7,794 bases of DNA, taken from assembly GCA_902797495.1 (NCBI GenBank), contig CADBTH010000082.1, forward strand, positions 1 through 7,794, given 5' to 3'. Origin of the DNA: an uncultured Ruminococcus sp. Lineage in GTDB: Bacteria > Bacillota > Clostridia > Oscillospirales > CAG-272. The notes beneath the pieces are model-generated. The model had not been told where the DNA came from and made no database searches. It saw only the letters and a program-made list of their open reading frames with translations. The position numbers and the translations under genes are program-made. Below are positions 1 to 5,534 of the stretch, piece by piece (within the stretch, counting starts at the first letter, position 1; every line of letters begins with the position of its first letter).

Positions 1-280
1 AAAATCCTATTCGCTCCTCGGGCTCATCAGCTATCTGACAGCCGGTCCCAAGGAAGTCCGCGCGTGGACGATAAAGAAGGGGACTAAGGCTCCCCAGGCG
101 GCGGGCAAGATACACTCCGACTTCGAACGCGGATTCATCAGAGCGGAGATCGTCTCATACGACGACCTCGTCGCCTGCGGATCGATGGCGGCGGTAAAGG
201 AAAAAGGACTCCTTCGCTCGGAGGGCAAGGAGTACGTCATGCAGGACGGCGACGTCGTTCTGTTCAGATTCAACGTTTGA
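1..280 (+). CDS. ychF: YchF/OLA1-family P-loop ATPase/GTPase, C-terminal part
   Basis: Only the last 92 codons are present; the gene enters from the left edge in frame 2 and stops with TGA at 278-280. The visible protein is the C-terminal TGS domain of YchF, a conserved Obg-related P-loop ATPase/GTPase of the cytoplasm that associates with ribosomes. Recognisable family segments are LTAGPKEVRAWTI, GKIHSDFERGFIRAE and the ending DGDVVLFRFNV, which closely matches the usual YchF terminus. The nucleotide-binding G domain lies outside the window and cannot be judged. The gene runs convergently to the cohesin-like gene at 327-1394, with a shared hairpin terminator between them. Nothing suggests truncation other than the window edge. 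Confidence 0.95.
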   Translation, partial: KSYSLLGLISYLTAGPKEVRAWTIKKGTKAPQAAGKIHSDFERGFIRAEIVSYDDLVACGSMAAVKEKGLLRSEGKEYVMQDGDVVLFRFNV

Positions 281-293
281 TGATAAAAGATAA

Positions 294-315
294 GCCCCGT
301 CCTTGCGGACGGGGC
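294..315. terminator. Bidirectional Rho-independent terminator between ychF and the cohesin-like gene
   Basis: A perfect 9-bp GC-rich stem, GCCCCGTCC / GGACGGGGC, closes a TTGC loop. On the plus strand it is followed by AATTTGTT, a weak T tract. On the minus strand it is followed by TTATCTTTTATC, so it can serve both the ychF transcript (stop at 280) and the minus-strand gene whose stop codon is at 327. Confidence 0.88.
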
Positions 316-326
316 AATTTGTTATA

Positions 327-1394
327 TTACTGATCGAGTTCCTTGTCTGATTTCTTCGTCTTGGAGATGATGAAGAAGAGAACTGCGGCTACCGCGATGA
401 GTATGAGAAGGATCGCCGCGATGAAGTAAACGAGCGGTATCTTGAGTCCGAACAGGTTTATCGTGTTCTTTTCGTCAGCTTTCGCTTCACCTGCGACGTC
501 GGTCTCGGTCTCCGCGTCGACGTCGGTGTCGGTCGAGGAGTCTTCCGCCGCGTCGTCCGTCGCTTTGTCAGTGCTCTCGGGCGCTTCCTTGTCGGGCTCG
601 TAGAGCTCCGTCTCGCCGGCGTCGTTGATCACGTAGATATTTCCGTCCTCGCCCTTAACGGTCTCGATAGCGGGGGACGTGTCCGTGTCGTCGAACGCCT
701 CGGATTCGATCTGTTCGCGGCTCTTCGTCTCGGGCTCTTCCGTGATCTTGTCGGGAGCGACCGTGTCCGTCATGTTGACGGGCTCTTCCGTTTCCTTCGG
801 AACTTTTTCGTCGCCGACTCTGACTTTTGCGTTCACCCATGAGACGAGAAGGTCGTCGTTAGAATCGTAGCTGATGCAGTTGCCGGGAGAAGGCATGATG
901 CCGATCTCATAGTCGCCGTCCTCGGCGATACCCATGATCTGGAACGTGAGGGTTGCGACCGTTCCCGTGAAATCGCTGTCGCCGAGATCGGATACTTCGT
1001 AGTAGAGAAGCTTGAAATCCTTGTTCGACGTGCCTACGTTGTACTGTTTGAATCTGTCTTTAGTGACTTCCCACGCCGTGCCGCCCATTTTATCATAGGA
1101 CACGTTGTTGTTTGTCTTCATGAACTCGCCCTGTTCGACGAGCTTATCGTTGTAAGTCACGTCTCTGAGGATAAATACGTCGCTGTCATAGTATAAATAA
1201 ATTATGAAAGCGAAGAAGCCTGTGTTCTTGTCGATATTGAGATCGATCGTGATCTCGTCGTTCTGATAACCTGCGGCGTTGGTGAGCGAAAAGTCGAGGT
1301 TTCCCGAATAGCTCTCCGCGCCGACGGGGATAGCCGCGATAAACGTCGCTGCGACGATCAGTACTGCGATGATCAGGGATAAAGCTTTTTTCAT
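327..1394 (-). CDS. Single cohesin-like domain surface protein with C-terminal membrane anchor
   Basis: A 355-aa protein. Residues 1-26 form a Sec signal peptide (MKK start, hydrophobic core, AIPVGA|ES). Residues 32-194 resemble a cohesin domain: an N-terminal strand with GYQNDEITIDLNI, the core FAFIIYLYYDSDVFIL, and a later TGTVATLTFQI strand, all typical of the cohesin/carbohydrate-binding-module beta-sandwich. Residues 195-311 are an acidic Ser/Thr/Glu/Asp linker, interrupted by a short ordered-looking stretch at about 246-268. Residues 319-344 are a membrane helix followed by a short basic tail. There is no LPxTG- or NPxTG-type motif, so it is probably held by the helix outside the cell. 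GGAGA lies 6 bases before the ATG. It is clearly paralogous to the next gene upstream (1602-3479) in both signal peptide and domain. Family cohesins bind dockerins, but no dockerin is seen here and the ligand is unknown. Confidence 0.85.
   Translation of the reverse strand: MKKALSLIIAVLIVAATFIAAIPVGAESYSGNLDFSLTNAAGYQNDEITIDLNIDKNTGFFAFIIYLYYDSDVFILRDVTYNDKLVEQGEFMKTNNNVSYDKMGGTAWEVTKDRFKQYNVGTSNKDFKLLYYEVSDLGDSDFTGTVATLTFQIMGIAEDGDYEIGIMPSPGNCISYDSNDDLLVSWVNAKVRVGDEKVPKETEEPVNMTDTVAPDKITEEPETKSREQIESEAFDDTDTSPAIETVKGEDGNIYVINDAGETELYEPDKEAPESTDKATDDAAEDSSTDTDVDAETETDVAGEAKADEKNTINLFGLKIPLVYFIAAILLILIAVAAVLFFIISKTKKSDKELDQ
591..659 (-). other. Ordered-looking motif inside the acidic linker of the single-domain cohesin-like protein
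   Basis: Residues 246-268 include GEDGNIYVINDAGETELYEP. This stretch has alternating hydrophobic and aromatic residues (IYVI, LYEP) around a DAGE turn, so it looks like a small beta hairpin. The flanking linker is low-complexity Glu/Asp/Ser/Thr. I recognise no named domain; it could be a small docking element or a chance pattern. Confidence 0.35.
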
Positions 1395-1440
1395 AATACG
1401 TCTCCGTGTTTCCGGATGTCCGGTTTTTTATTGTGTTTAT

Positions 1441-1469
1441 ATTATAATCTTTTTTGCCGCGCTTGTCAA
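1441..1469 (-). promoter_or_regulatory. Consensus sigma-A promoter of the single-domain cohesin-like gene
   Basis: Reading the minus strand, a perfect -35 TTGACA (1464-1469) and a perfect -10 TATAAT (1441-1446) are separated by 17 bases. Initiation would be near 1434, giving a leader of about 40 bases before the ATG at 1394. An imperfect GC-rich inverted repeat (GCCGC at 1456-1460, GCGGC at 1475-1479) straddles the -35 and could be a regulator site, though this is weak. Confidence 0.85.
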
Positions 1470-1535
1470 TAAGAGCGGCGGCAGGACGGCTGAATCTTCG
1501 CTGAATAAAATGTGAAGACTTTGTGATAAAAGGTC

Positions 1536-1569
1536 TGCCCGAAGAACACGCGTCGCGCGTCTTCGGGCA
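1536..1569 (-). terminator. Hairpin terminator after the three-domain cohesin-like gene
   Basis: Arms TGCCCGAAG (1536-1544) and CTTCGGGCA (1561-1569) pair perfectly, with an inner ACGCG/CGCGT pairing at the tip. On the minus strand the stem is followed by GACCTTTTATC, a short T tract. It lies about 30 bases past the stop at 1602 and before the promoter of the next gene, so the two cohesin-like genes look like separate transcription units. Confidence 0.7.
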
Positions 1570-1601
1570 TCGTCTTCTTAAATTAACCGTCCGATATTTC
1601 C

Positions 1602-3479
1602 TTATTCAGCGCGATCCGCTTTGCGGCGGAGATAGTAGGACCAAACGCCGATAAACAGACCTGCCGTTGCGAGAAGGGCTATGAGGAAGAGCAGGTTGAC
1701 GTTGTCTCCGGTCGAAGGATTTGCGGGCTCCGAAGGAGCCGGCGCGGGAGCGGGCTCGTCTTCCGGCGCGGGTTTCGGTTCGGGAGCCGGTTCGGGTTCG
1801 GGCTCGGGCTGCGGTTCGGGTTCGGGCTCGGGCTGCGGCTCGGGATTAATGGGCTCTTTTACCGTGATAGTGCCGGGATTGTACAGCGCGTCGACGTCCT
1901 GTCCTTCAACGTTGATTATGTATCCGAAAACGCACTGAAGTCCGATCTCGTAGTCGCCGGGCGTCGCGTCTTCGGCGATCTTGAATCTCAGAGTAGCGTA
2001 AGTTCCTTCGAAATCTGCGTTTTCGGTAAGGCTCGTGCCTTCGAAATAGATGACTTTGTAATTCTTGTCGGAAGTCGTGATCCCGAGCTCTTTGAGCTTG
2101 GCGAGCGCTTTGGGCGGGAATACTCCCGCAAGTTCGGCTTCCGAAAGGTTAGCGGGCGTATCGACGAATTCGCCGTAAGCGAGAACTTCGTCGTTGTAAA
2201 TGAAGTCGGTAAGCGTGAATACGTCAGCGTCGTAGTAGAGAAGAGTTACGAGGCTGAAAATGCCGGGGTTGTCCGTAACGTTGAGGTCCATCGTCACTTC
2301 GTCGCCTGCAAAGCCCGTAGCGTCCGTGAGATTGAACATGACGTCGCCGACTTCGATCTCGTCGAAGATAATGCCGACGGAGCTGACAACGGGCTCTGTC
2401 TCAAGATCCTCTCCCGCGCAGTTGATCTCGTTGCCGTCGACGGGAATGAGGAATACGGGGCACGAAACCGTGCCGCCTGTCGAGGAATATGCTTCCGCTT
2501 CATCTTTTATACGGAAGCTGAGCGTCGCCGCGTCTCCCGTGTACGTAACGTCGTTTTCGTGGTCGTTCGCTTCAAAGAATATTACCTTGAATGCGTAGAA
2601 CGAAGTATCGATATCGTTGTCCTTCAGGAATTTGAGAGCTGCAGGAGCAACGACTCCGGCGAGATCCCCCTCCGACGCGTTGTTCGGAGTGTCGTAGAAT
2701 TCGCCGAGAGCGGTAAGAGCGGGAGCGTACTGAACGCTTGTAAGCTCAAGCGCATCTTTCGGGTAGCAGAGCAGATACCAGAATCCGAAAACGCCGTCGT
2801 TCTCGATTATCGAAAGGTCGAGGTCTACGGTGTCGCCGACGTATCCGTCGTCGGACGAGAGATCGAGAGCCAGTTTGCCGGCGTCGCCCGGAGTAACGTC
2901 CTTTTCCTTGACCGTGACGGTGCCCTGGTCGGTCGATACCGCGAGGTCGTCGAAATTACAGTTGATGATGTTTCCTTCTACGGGGATAAGCGATACTTCG
3001 TAAGAGCCTTGAGCTCCGTCGAGGATCTTGAAGGTAAAGGTGGCGGCGCGTCCCGTGAACGTGACGTCCTCGTTTATGCTTTTTGCTTCGAACTGGATGA
3101 CCTTGTAAGCCATCGCGGAAACGTCGACTCCCTGAGAGTCAAGCGCGGCGAGGGCAGCCTGAGCGACGGGACCCGTCAGACCCTCCGCGGGGACGTTCTG
3201 TGCGGTCGCGTAGAAATCTCCGGCTTCGGTGAGCTCTTCATTGAAGGAGACGCCTTCGAGAGAGAGCGCGTCCTTGTCGTAGTACATAAGATACCATAAG
3301 GAATAGATGCCGTCGTTCCGGTCGACGTTGAGGTCGATCGATACCGTGTCGCCGGGGTATCCTTCCGCCGACGTCAGGGAGACGGATATTTCCGGCTGAG
3401 CGGCGAAAACCGGTATTGCGGAGACCGCGGAGAATATGACGATCAGCGCGGCCATCAGAAGTGACGTGATTTTTTTCAT
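1602..3479 (-). CDS. Secreted protein with three cohesin-like domains and an NPSTG cell-wall sorting signal
   Basis: A 625-aa protein. Residues 1-26 are a signal peptide (cleavage near AIPVFA|AQ). Three cohesin-like repeats follow, at about 29-191, 201-376 and 379-541. Each opens with a GDxVxxDL strand (PGDTVSIDL, VGDTVDLDL, AGDEVTMDL), continues with a YYDxDxxxL-like core and ends with an (A)ATxxFKI-type strand. Residues 543-586 are a Pro/Glu/Ala linker likely to span the cell wall. Then come NPSTGD (587-592), a hydrophobic helix (about 595-616) and a basic tail with RRK: the standard layout of a sortase substrate, here of NPxTG type. AGGAG sits 9 bases before the ATG. Domain 2 carries an extra loop (about 329-341) and Cys340/Cys354. 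The layout resembles a small anchoring scaffold that displays three binding modules. Cohesins of known function bind dockerin-bearing enzymes, but no dockerin or sortase gene is in the window, so the function stays open. Confidence 0.88.
   Translation of the reverse strand: MKKITSLLMAALIVIFSAVSAIPVFAAQPEISVSLTSAEGYPGDTVSIDLNVDRNDGIYSLWYLMYYDKDALSLEGVSFNEELTEAGDFYATAQNVPAEGLTGPVAQAALAALDSQGVDVSAMAYKVIQFEAKSINEDVTFTGRAATFTFKILDGAQGSYEVSLIPVEGNIINCNFDDLAVSTDQGTVTVKEKDVTPGDAGKLALDLSSDDGYVGDTVDLDLSIIENDGVFGFWYLLCYPKDALELTSVQYAPALTALGEFYDTPNNASEGDLAGVVAPAALKFLKDNDIDTSFYAFKVIFFEANDHENDVTYTGDAATLSFRIKDEAEAYSSTGGTVSCPVFLIPVDGNEINCAGEDLETEPVVSSVGIIFDEIEVGDVMFNLTDATGFAGDEVTMDLNVTDNPGIFSLVTLLYYDADVFTLTDFIYNDEVLAYGEFVDTPANLSEAELAGVFPPKALAKLKELGITTSDKNYKVIYFEGTSLTENADFEGTYATLRFKIAEDATPGDYEIGLQCVFGYIINVEGQDVDALYNPGTITVKEPINPEPQPEPEPEPQPEPEPEPAPEPKPAPEDEPAPAPAPSEPANPSTGDNVNLLFLIALLATAGLFIGVWSYYLRRKADRAE
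1728..1844 (-). repeat. Low-complexity Pro/Glu linker repeat
   Basis: The coding strand repeats a CCCGAGCCCGAA-like unit that gives EPEPEPQP blocks (residues about 546-584), degrading to AP/EP pairs before the sorting signal. Such tracts form extended wall-spanning stalks in Gram-positive surface proteins. The near-identical units make length variation by slippage plausible. Confidence 0.8.
1857..3395 (-). repeat. Three tandem cohesin-like domain repeats
   Basis: The repeats map to about 2907-3395, 2352-2879 and 1857-2345. They are diverged in sequence but colinear: a GDxVxxDL strand, a WYLxYY or LLYY core, a central segment ending YKVIxFE or FKVIFFE, a TGxAATxxF strand, and a closing GNxIN(C)xxxDL signature (GNIINCNFDDL, GNEINCAGEDL; GYIINVEGQDV in domain 3). 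The divergence points to an old domain duplication, not a recent array. Confidence 0.8.
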
Positions 3480-3514
3480 TTCGGATCTCTCCTAAAATAA
3501 TATTTCTTAATATA

Positions 3515-3542
3515 ATTATAACAATAATTTTATGTTTGTCAA
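3515..3542 (-). promoter_or_regulatory. Consensus promoter of the three-domain cohesin-like gene
   Basis: On the minus strand a perfect TTGACA (3537-3542) and a perfect TATAAT (3515-3520) are spaced 16 bases apart in very AT-rich DNA. Initiation would be near 3508, giving a short leader with AGGAG at 3489-3493 ahead of the ATG at 3479. Confidence 0.82.
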
Positions 3543-3558
3543 TATCTCATTATAAATA

Positions 3559-3598
3559 TTTATCGAACCGGCGCCGAAAGAAAAATATTATCGATAAA
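3559..3598. promoter_or_regulatory. Inverted repeat between the divergent promoters, possible operator
   Basis: TTTATCGA (3559-3566) and TCGATAAA (3591-3598) form a perfect 8-bp inverted repeat around a 24-base spacer. Two smaller palindromes lie inside or overlap it: CGGCGCCG (3569-3576) and TTATCGATAA (3588-3597). The array lies between the two divergent promoters, immediately upstream of the isomerase -35. A protein-binding site is plausible, but the AT-rich arms could arise by chance. Confidence 0.35.
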
Positions 3599-3601
3599 AT
3601 A

Positions 3602-3630
3602 TTGATTTTGTCGCTTCTATGTTGTATACT
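3602..3630 (+). promoter_or_regulatory. Promoter of the isomerase / lipid kinase unit
   Basis: TTGATT (3602-3607) and TATACT (3625-3630) are spaced 17 bases apart, with a TG two bases before the -10. Initiation would be near 3637. AAGAGG at 3646-3651 supplies the ribosome binding site, 9 bases before the ATG at 3661. Confidence 0.65.
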
Positions 3631-3640
3631 TAAATATACA
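3623..3640. promoter_or_regulatory. Palindrome over the -10 of the isomerase promoter, candidate operator
   Basis: TGTATA (3623-3628) and TATACA (3635-3640) are perfect inverted arms around a 6-base centre. They cover the -10 and the predicted start point. This is the position and symmetry of a repressor site that blocks RNA polymerase. The half-site resembles GntR/HutC-type operators, but no such regulator is encoded nearby. Confidence 0.4.
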
Positions 3641-3660
3641 TTAAAAAGAGGTTTTCAATT

Positions 3661-4437
3661 ATGACTTTCCCGATCGCATATCAGTTATATTCGGCAAGAG
3701 ATATTTTCGACGACGATCCGATAGGAGTTCTCAAGAAGATCAAGGAAGCGGGTTACGACGGAGTAGAGCCCGCGGGATACTACGGTCTGTCCCCTCACTA
3801 TTTCAGAGGGATCTGCGACACGCTCGGACTCAAGGTCGTCTCGATCCACCTCTCCTTCTGGACCCTGACGGAGAATATCGACGACACGGTAGCGAATCTG
3901 AAGGCTCTCGGCTGCGAGTACGCGGCTATCCCCGGAGCGTTCGGTATGTTTATAGGAAGCGACAGATACGATTATTTCGTGAAAGGCTTCAGCCGCCTCG
4001 GAAAGGCGCTTAAGAACGCCGGCATCCAGCTTCTTTATCACAACCACGGATTCGAGTTTGAAAAGGCGAACGGCGAGTACGCGCTCGACGTTCTCTATAA
4101 CTGCTTCGATCCGGATACTGTGAAAGCCGAGATCGACTGCGGATTTGCAAAGTACAGCGGACTCGAGCCGGCGAAGCTGATCCGCAAATACAGGGGAAGA
4201 GCTCCCGTGCTCCATCTCAAGGACTTCAACTTCAACGAGGGCGTTGAGGGCGACTTTTCGACCTTCGCCTGCCCCGTCGGAGATGGAGCGCTCGACGTTC
4301 CCTCGATACTCTCCGCGGCGGAGTTCTCGGGAAGTGAGTGGCTCGTCGTAGAGCAGGATTCCCAGTCGTGGCGCGGAATGGATCAGATGGAGTGCGCCGC
4401 AAGAAGCGTACAAAACCTCAAAAAATATTTTTGCTGA
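3661..4437 (+). CDS. Sugar phosphate isomerase/epimerase, AP endonuclease family 2 TIM barrel
   Basis: A 258-aa cytoplasmic protein, the usual length for the xylose-isomerase-like TIM-barrel family that includes ketose 3-epimerases, inosose dehydratases and endonuclease IV. Family landmarks are YQLYSARD (7-14), AGYDGVEPAG (30-39, with Glu36), YHNHGFEFE (126-134), AEIDCGFA (156-163), VLHLKDF (183-189) and VVEQD (229-233). Glu, Asp and His residues in these strands normally hold a divalent metal and move a proton on the sugar. The exact substrate cannot be read from sequence. Similar genes are often labelled IolE-, Hyi- or DTE-like, and this one fits no single subgroup clearly. It is the first gene of a unit with the lipid kinase 12 bases downstream. 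A palindrome over its promoter suggests regulation. Confidence 0.88.
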   Translation: MTFPIAYQLYSARDIFDDDPIGVLKKIKEAGYDGVEPAGYYGLSPHYFRGICDTLGLKVVSIHLSFWTLTENIDDTVANLKALGCEYAAIPGAFGMFIGSDRYDYFVKGFSRLGKALKNAGIQLLYHNHGFEFEKANGEYALDVLYNCFDPDTVKAEIDCGFAKYSGLEPAKLIRKYRGRAPVLHLKDFNFNEGVEGDFSTFACPVGDGALDVPSILSAAEFSGSEWLVVEQDSQSWRGMDQMECAARSVQNLKKYFC

Positions 4438-4449
4438 CGGTACAGGATC

Positions 4450-5337
4450 ATGAAAAAACTGATGCTCGTTGTAAACCCATCCGCCGGAAAAAGCGCGGTC
4501 GGTCCGCGCATGATAGAGATCATCGACGTTTTCATAAAGGGCGGATACGACGTCGAGACGGTAGTCTCGCAGAGCGTAGAACACCTGAAGGAGACCGTGA
4601 CCGGCAGAGGCGGAGATTTCGACGTCGTCGTCTGCTGCGGCGGAGACGGCACTCTCAATCTGACCTGCGGCGCTCTTCTCGGTATTGACGGCGCGTCCCG
4701 TCCGAAGTTCGGCTATATACCGACGGGTACGACAAACGATTTTGCAAAGACCCGAGGGATATCGAGCGACCCCGTAAAAGCGGCGAAACAGATCGTCGAA
4801 GGTGAGGAGCACAAAATCGACGTTGGCTTCTTCGGCGATAAGACTTACGTCTACGTCGCCGCGTTCGGAGTCTTTTCCGACGTCTCCTACGCCACGTCGA
4901 GAAGCCTCAAAAAAGCGATCGGACACGCGGCGTACGTTATAGGCGGAATAAAGGCCGTCGCTCATATCGAGAGCTTCCACGTAAAATTCACGGTCAACGG
5001 AGAGACGATCGAGGACGACTTCATCTACGGTATGCTCTCGAACACGAGGCGGGTCGGCGGATTCAAGCTCCCGCTCTTCAAAAAGTTCGACCTCGACGAC
5101 GGCCTGATCGATATTACGCTTGTAAAAAAACCGAAGGGGATCAAGCGCAGATCGCGCCTCGTGAACGCCCTGATAAAGCAGAAGTCCGACGGCATGGAGC
5201 TTCTGCAGTTTACGACGGACTCGCTCTCCTACGAGTGCGACAAGGAGATCCCGTGGACCCTCGACGGAGAGTTCGGCGGCGCGTATAAATCAAACGATAT
5301 AAAGATCGTCGGCGGCCTTGTCACAATGGTCTACTGA
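4450..5337 (+). CDS. YegS/DagK-family lipid kinase (diacylglycerol kinase catalytic domain)
   Basis: A 295-aa protein of standard length for soluble bacterial lipid kinases. It shows VVNPSAGK (7-14), the nucleotide-binding CGGDGTLN (63-70), PTGTTNDFAK (91-100), LDDGLIDI (215-222) and LDGE (271-274), which carries the acidic residues expected at the active site. Family members phosphorylate diacylglycerol to phosphatidate, recycling it for phospholipid synthesis when lipoteichoic acid is made; some relatives use other lipids. The start is fixed by the MKKLMLVVNP opening. The only Shine-Dalgarno-like bases (AGGA, 4444-4447) lie just 2 bases from the ATG, so translation may depend on coupling to the isomerase that ends 12 bases earlier. 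DagK activity is most likely, but a different lipid substrate cannot be excluded. Confidence 0.9.
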   Translation: MKKLMLVVNPSAGKSAVGPRMIEIIDVFIKGGYDVETVVSQSVEHLKETVTGRGGDFDVVVCCGGDGTLNLTCGALLGIDGASRPKFGYIPTGTTNDFAKTRGISSDPVKAAKQIVEGEEHKIDVGFFGDKTYVYVAAFGVFSDVSYATSRSLKKAIGHAAYVIGGIKAVAHIESFHVKFTVNGETIEDDFIYGMLSNTRRVGGFKLPLFKKFDLDDGLIDITLVKKPKGIKRRSRLVNALIKQKSDGMELLQFTTDSLSYECDKEIPWTLDGEFGGAYKSNDIKIVGGLVTMVY

Positions 5338-5359
5338 TGTCTCAAATCGCGTAGGTAAA

Positions 5360-5383
5360 TGTCTAAATTCACTCTTTTAGACA
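5360..5383. promoter_or_regulatory. Inverted repeat upstream of the BlaI-like gene, candidate operator or weak terminator
   Basis: TGTCTAAA (5360-5367) and TTTAGACA (5376-5383) are perfect 8-bp arms around an 8-base centre. A further TTAGAC half-site lies in the promoter spacer at 5434-5439, and GACAAATA occurs at both 5380-5387 and 5424-5431, tying the repeat to the promoter. An autoregulatory site for the repressor is plausible. It could instead be a weak AT-rich terminator for the kinase gene, since six T's follow at 5394-5399. It does not match the classical TACA-TGTA operator of BlaI/MecI. Confidence 0.45.
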
Positions 5384-5421
5384 AATACATATATTTTTTC
5401 TCAAAAAAGATCGTTTAGGTG

Positions 5422-5450
5422 TTGACAAATAAGTTAGACGAGTGTATAAT
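5422..5450 (+). promoter_or_regulatory. Perfect sigma-A promoter of the BlaI-like gene
   Basis: TTGACA (5422-5427) and TATAAT (5445-5450) are spaced exactly 17 bases apart. Initiation near 5457 gives a leader of about 78 bases. The GTG at 5442, which would open a longer reading frame, touches the -10 box and so lies upstream of the transcript. This supports the ATG at 5535 as the start. Confidence 0.9.
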
Positions 5451-5482
5451 AGTCTCACTTCACCTCATGATGATCATTTTCT

Positions 5483-5513
5483 GCCGCCGGCGCGCGACGC
5501 CGAACAGAGCGGC
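5483..5513 (+). promoter_or_regulatory. GC-rich hairpin in the leader of the BlaI-like gene
   Basis: GCCGC (5483-5487) pairs with GCGGC (5509-5513), and directly inside it CGGCG (5488-5492) pairs with CGCCG (5498-5502). The result is a 10-bp GC stem with a CGCGA loop and a six-base bulge, ending four bases before the Shine-Dalgarno. It could modulate translation or protect the mRNA end. No T tract follows, so it is not a terminator. Confidence 0.5.
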
Positions 5514-5516
5514 TTG

Positions 5517-5525
5517 AAAGGCGGA
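5517..5525 (+). promoter_or_regulatory. Ribosome binding site deciding the BlaI-like start
   Basis: AAAGGCGGA contains a Shine-Dalgarno with one mismatch (AAGGCGG for AAGGAGG), 10 bases before the ATG at 5535. Confidence 0.7.
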
Positions 5526-5534
5526 ATATACAGA

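Noticed and set aside
1412..1430. A small CCGGA/TCCGG hairpin followed by T's on the plus strand
   Set aside because: It has only a two-base loop and no plus-strand gene ends there; it lies in the leader of the minus-strand gene.
1728..1844. A CRISPR-like repeat array
   Set aside because: The repetition is in-frame Pro/Glu coding sequence without spacers.
1681..1938. A Gly/Ser-rich plus-strand frame
   Set aside because: It is the reverse reading of the Pro/Glu linker repeat.
2559..3299. A 246-codon open frame on the plus strand inside the three-domain gene
   Set aside because: It is antisense to conserved cohesin-like repeats, with no recognisable protein and no convincing ribosome binding site.
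327..3479. A cellulosome scaffoldin locus
   Set aside because: No dockerin, cellulose-binding module or glycoside hydrolase is visible; only the cohesin-like domains and surface anchors are supported.
3685..4980. A 431-codon open frame on the minus strand across the isomerase and kinase genes
   Set aside because: It is antisense to two well-recognised genes, has no family resemblance, and its composition reflects the reverse strand of their codons.
5442..5534. A 31-residue N-terminal extension of the BlaI-like protein starting at GTG 5442
   Set aside because: The GTG touches the perfect -10 box and precedes the predicted transcript start; the extension has no family counterpart.
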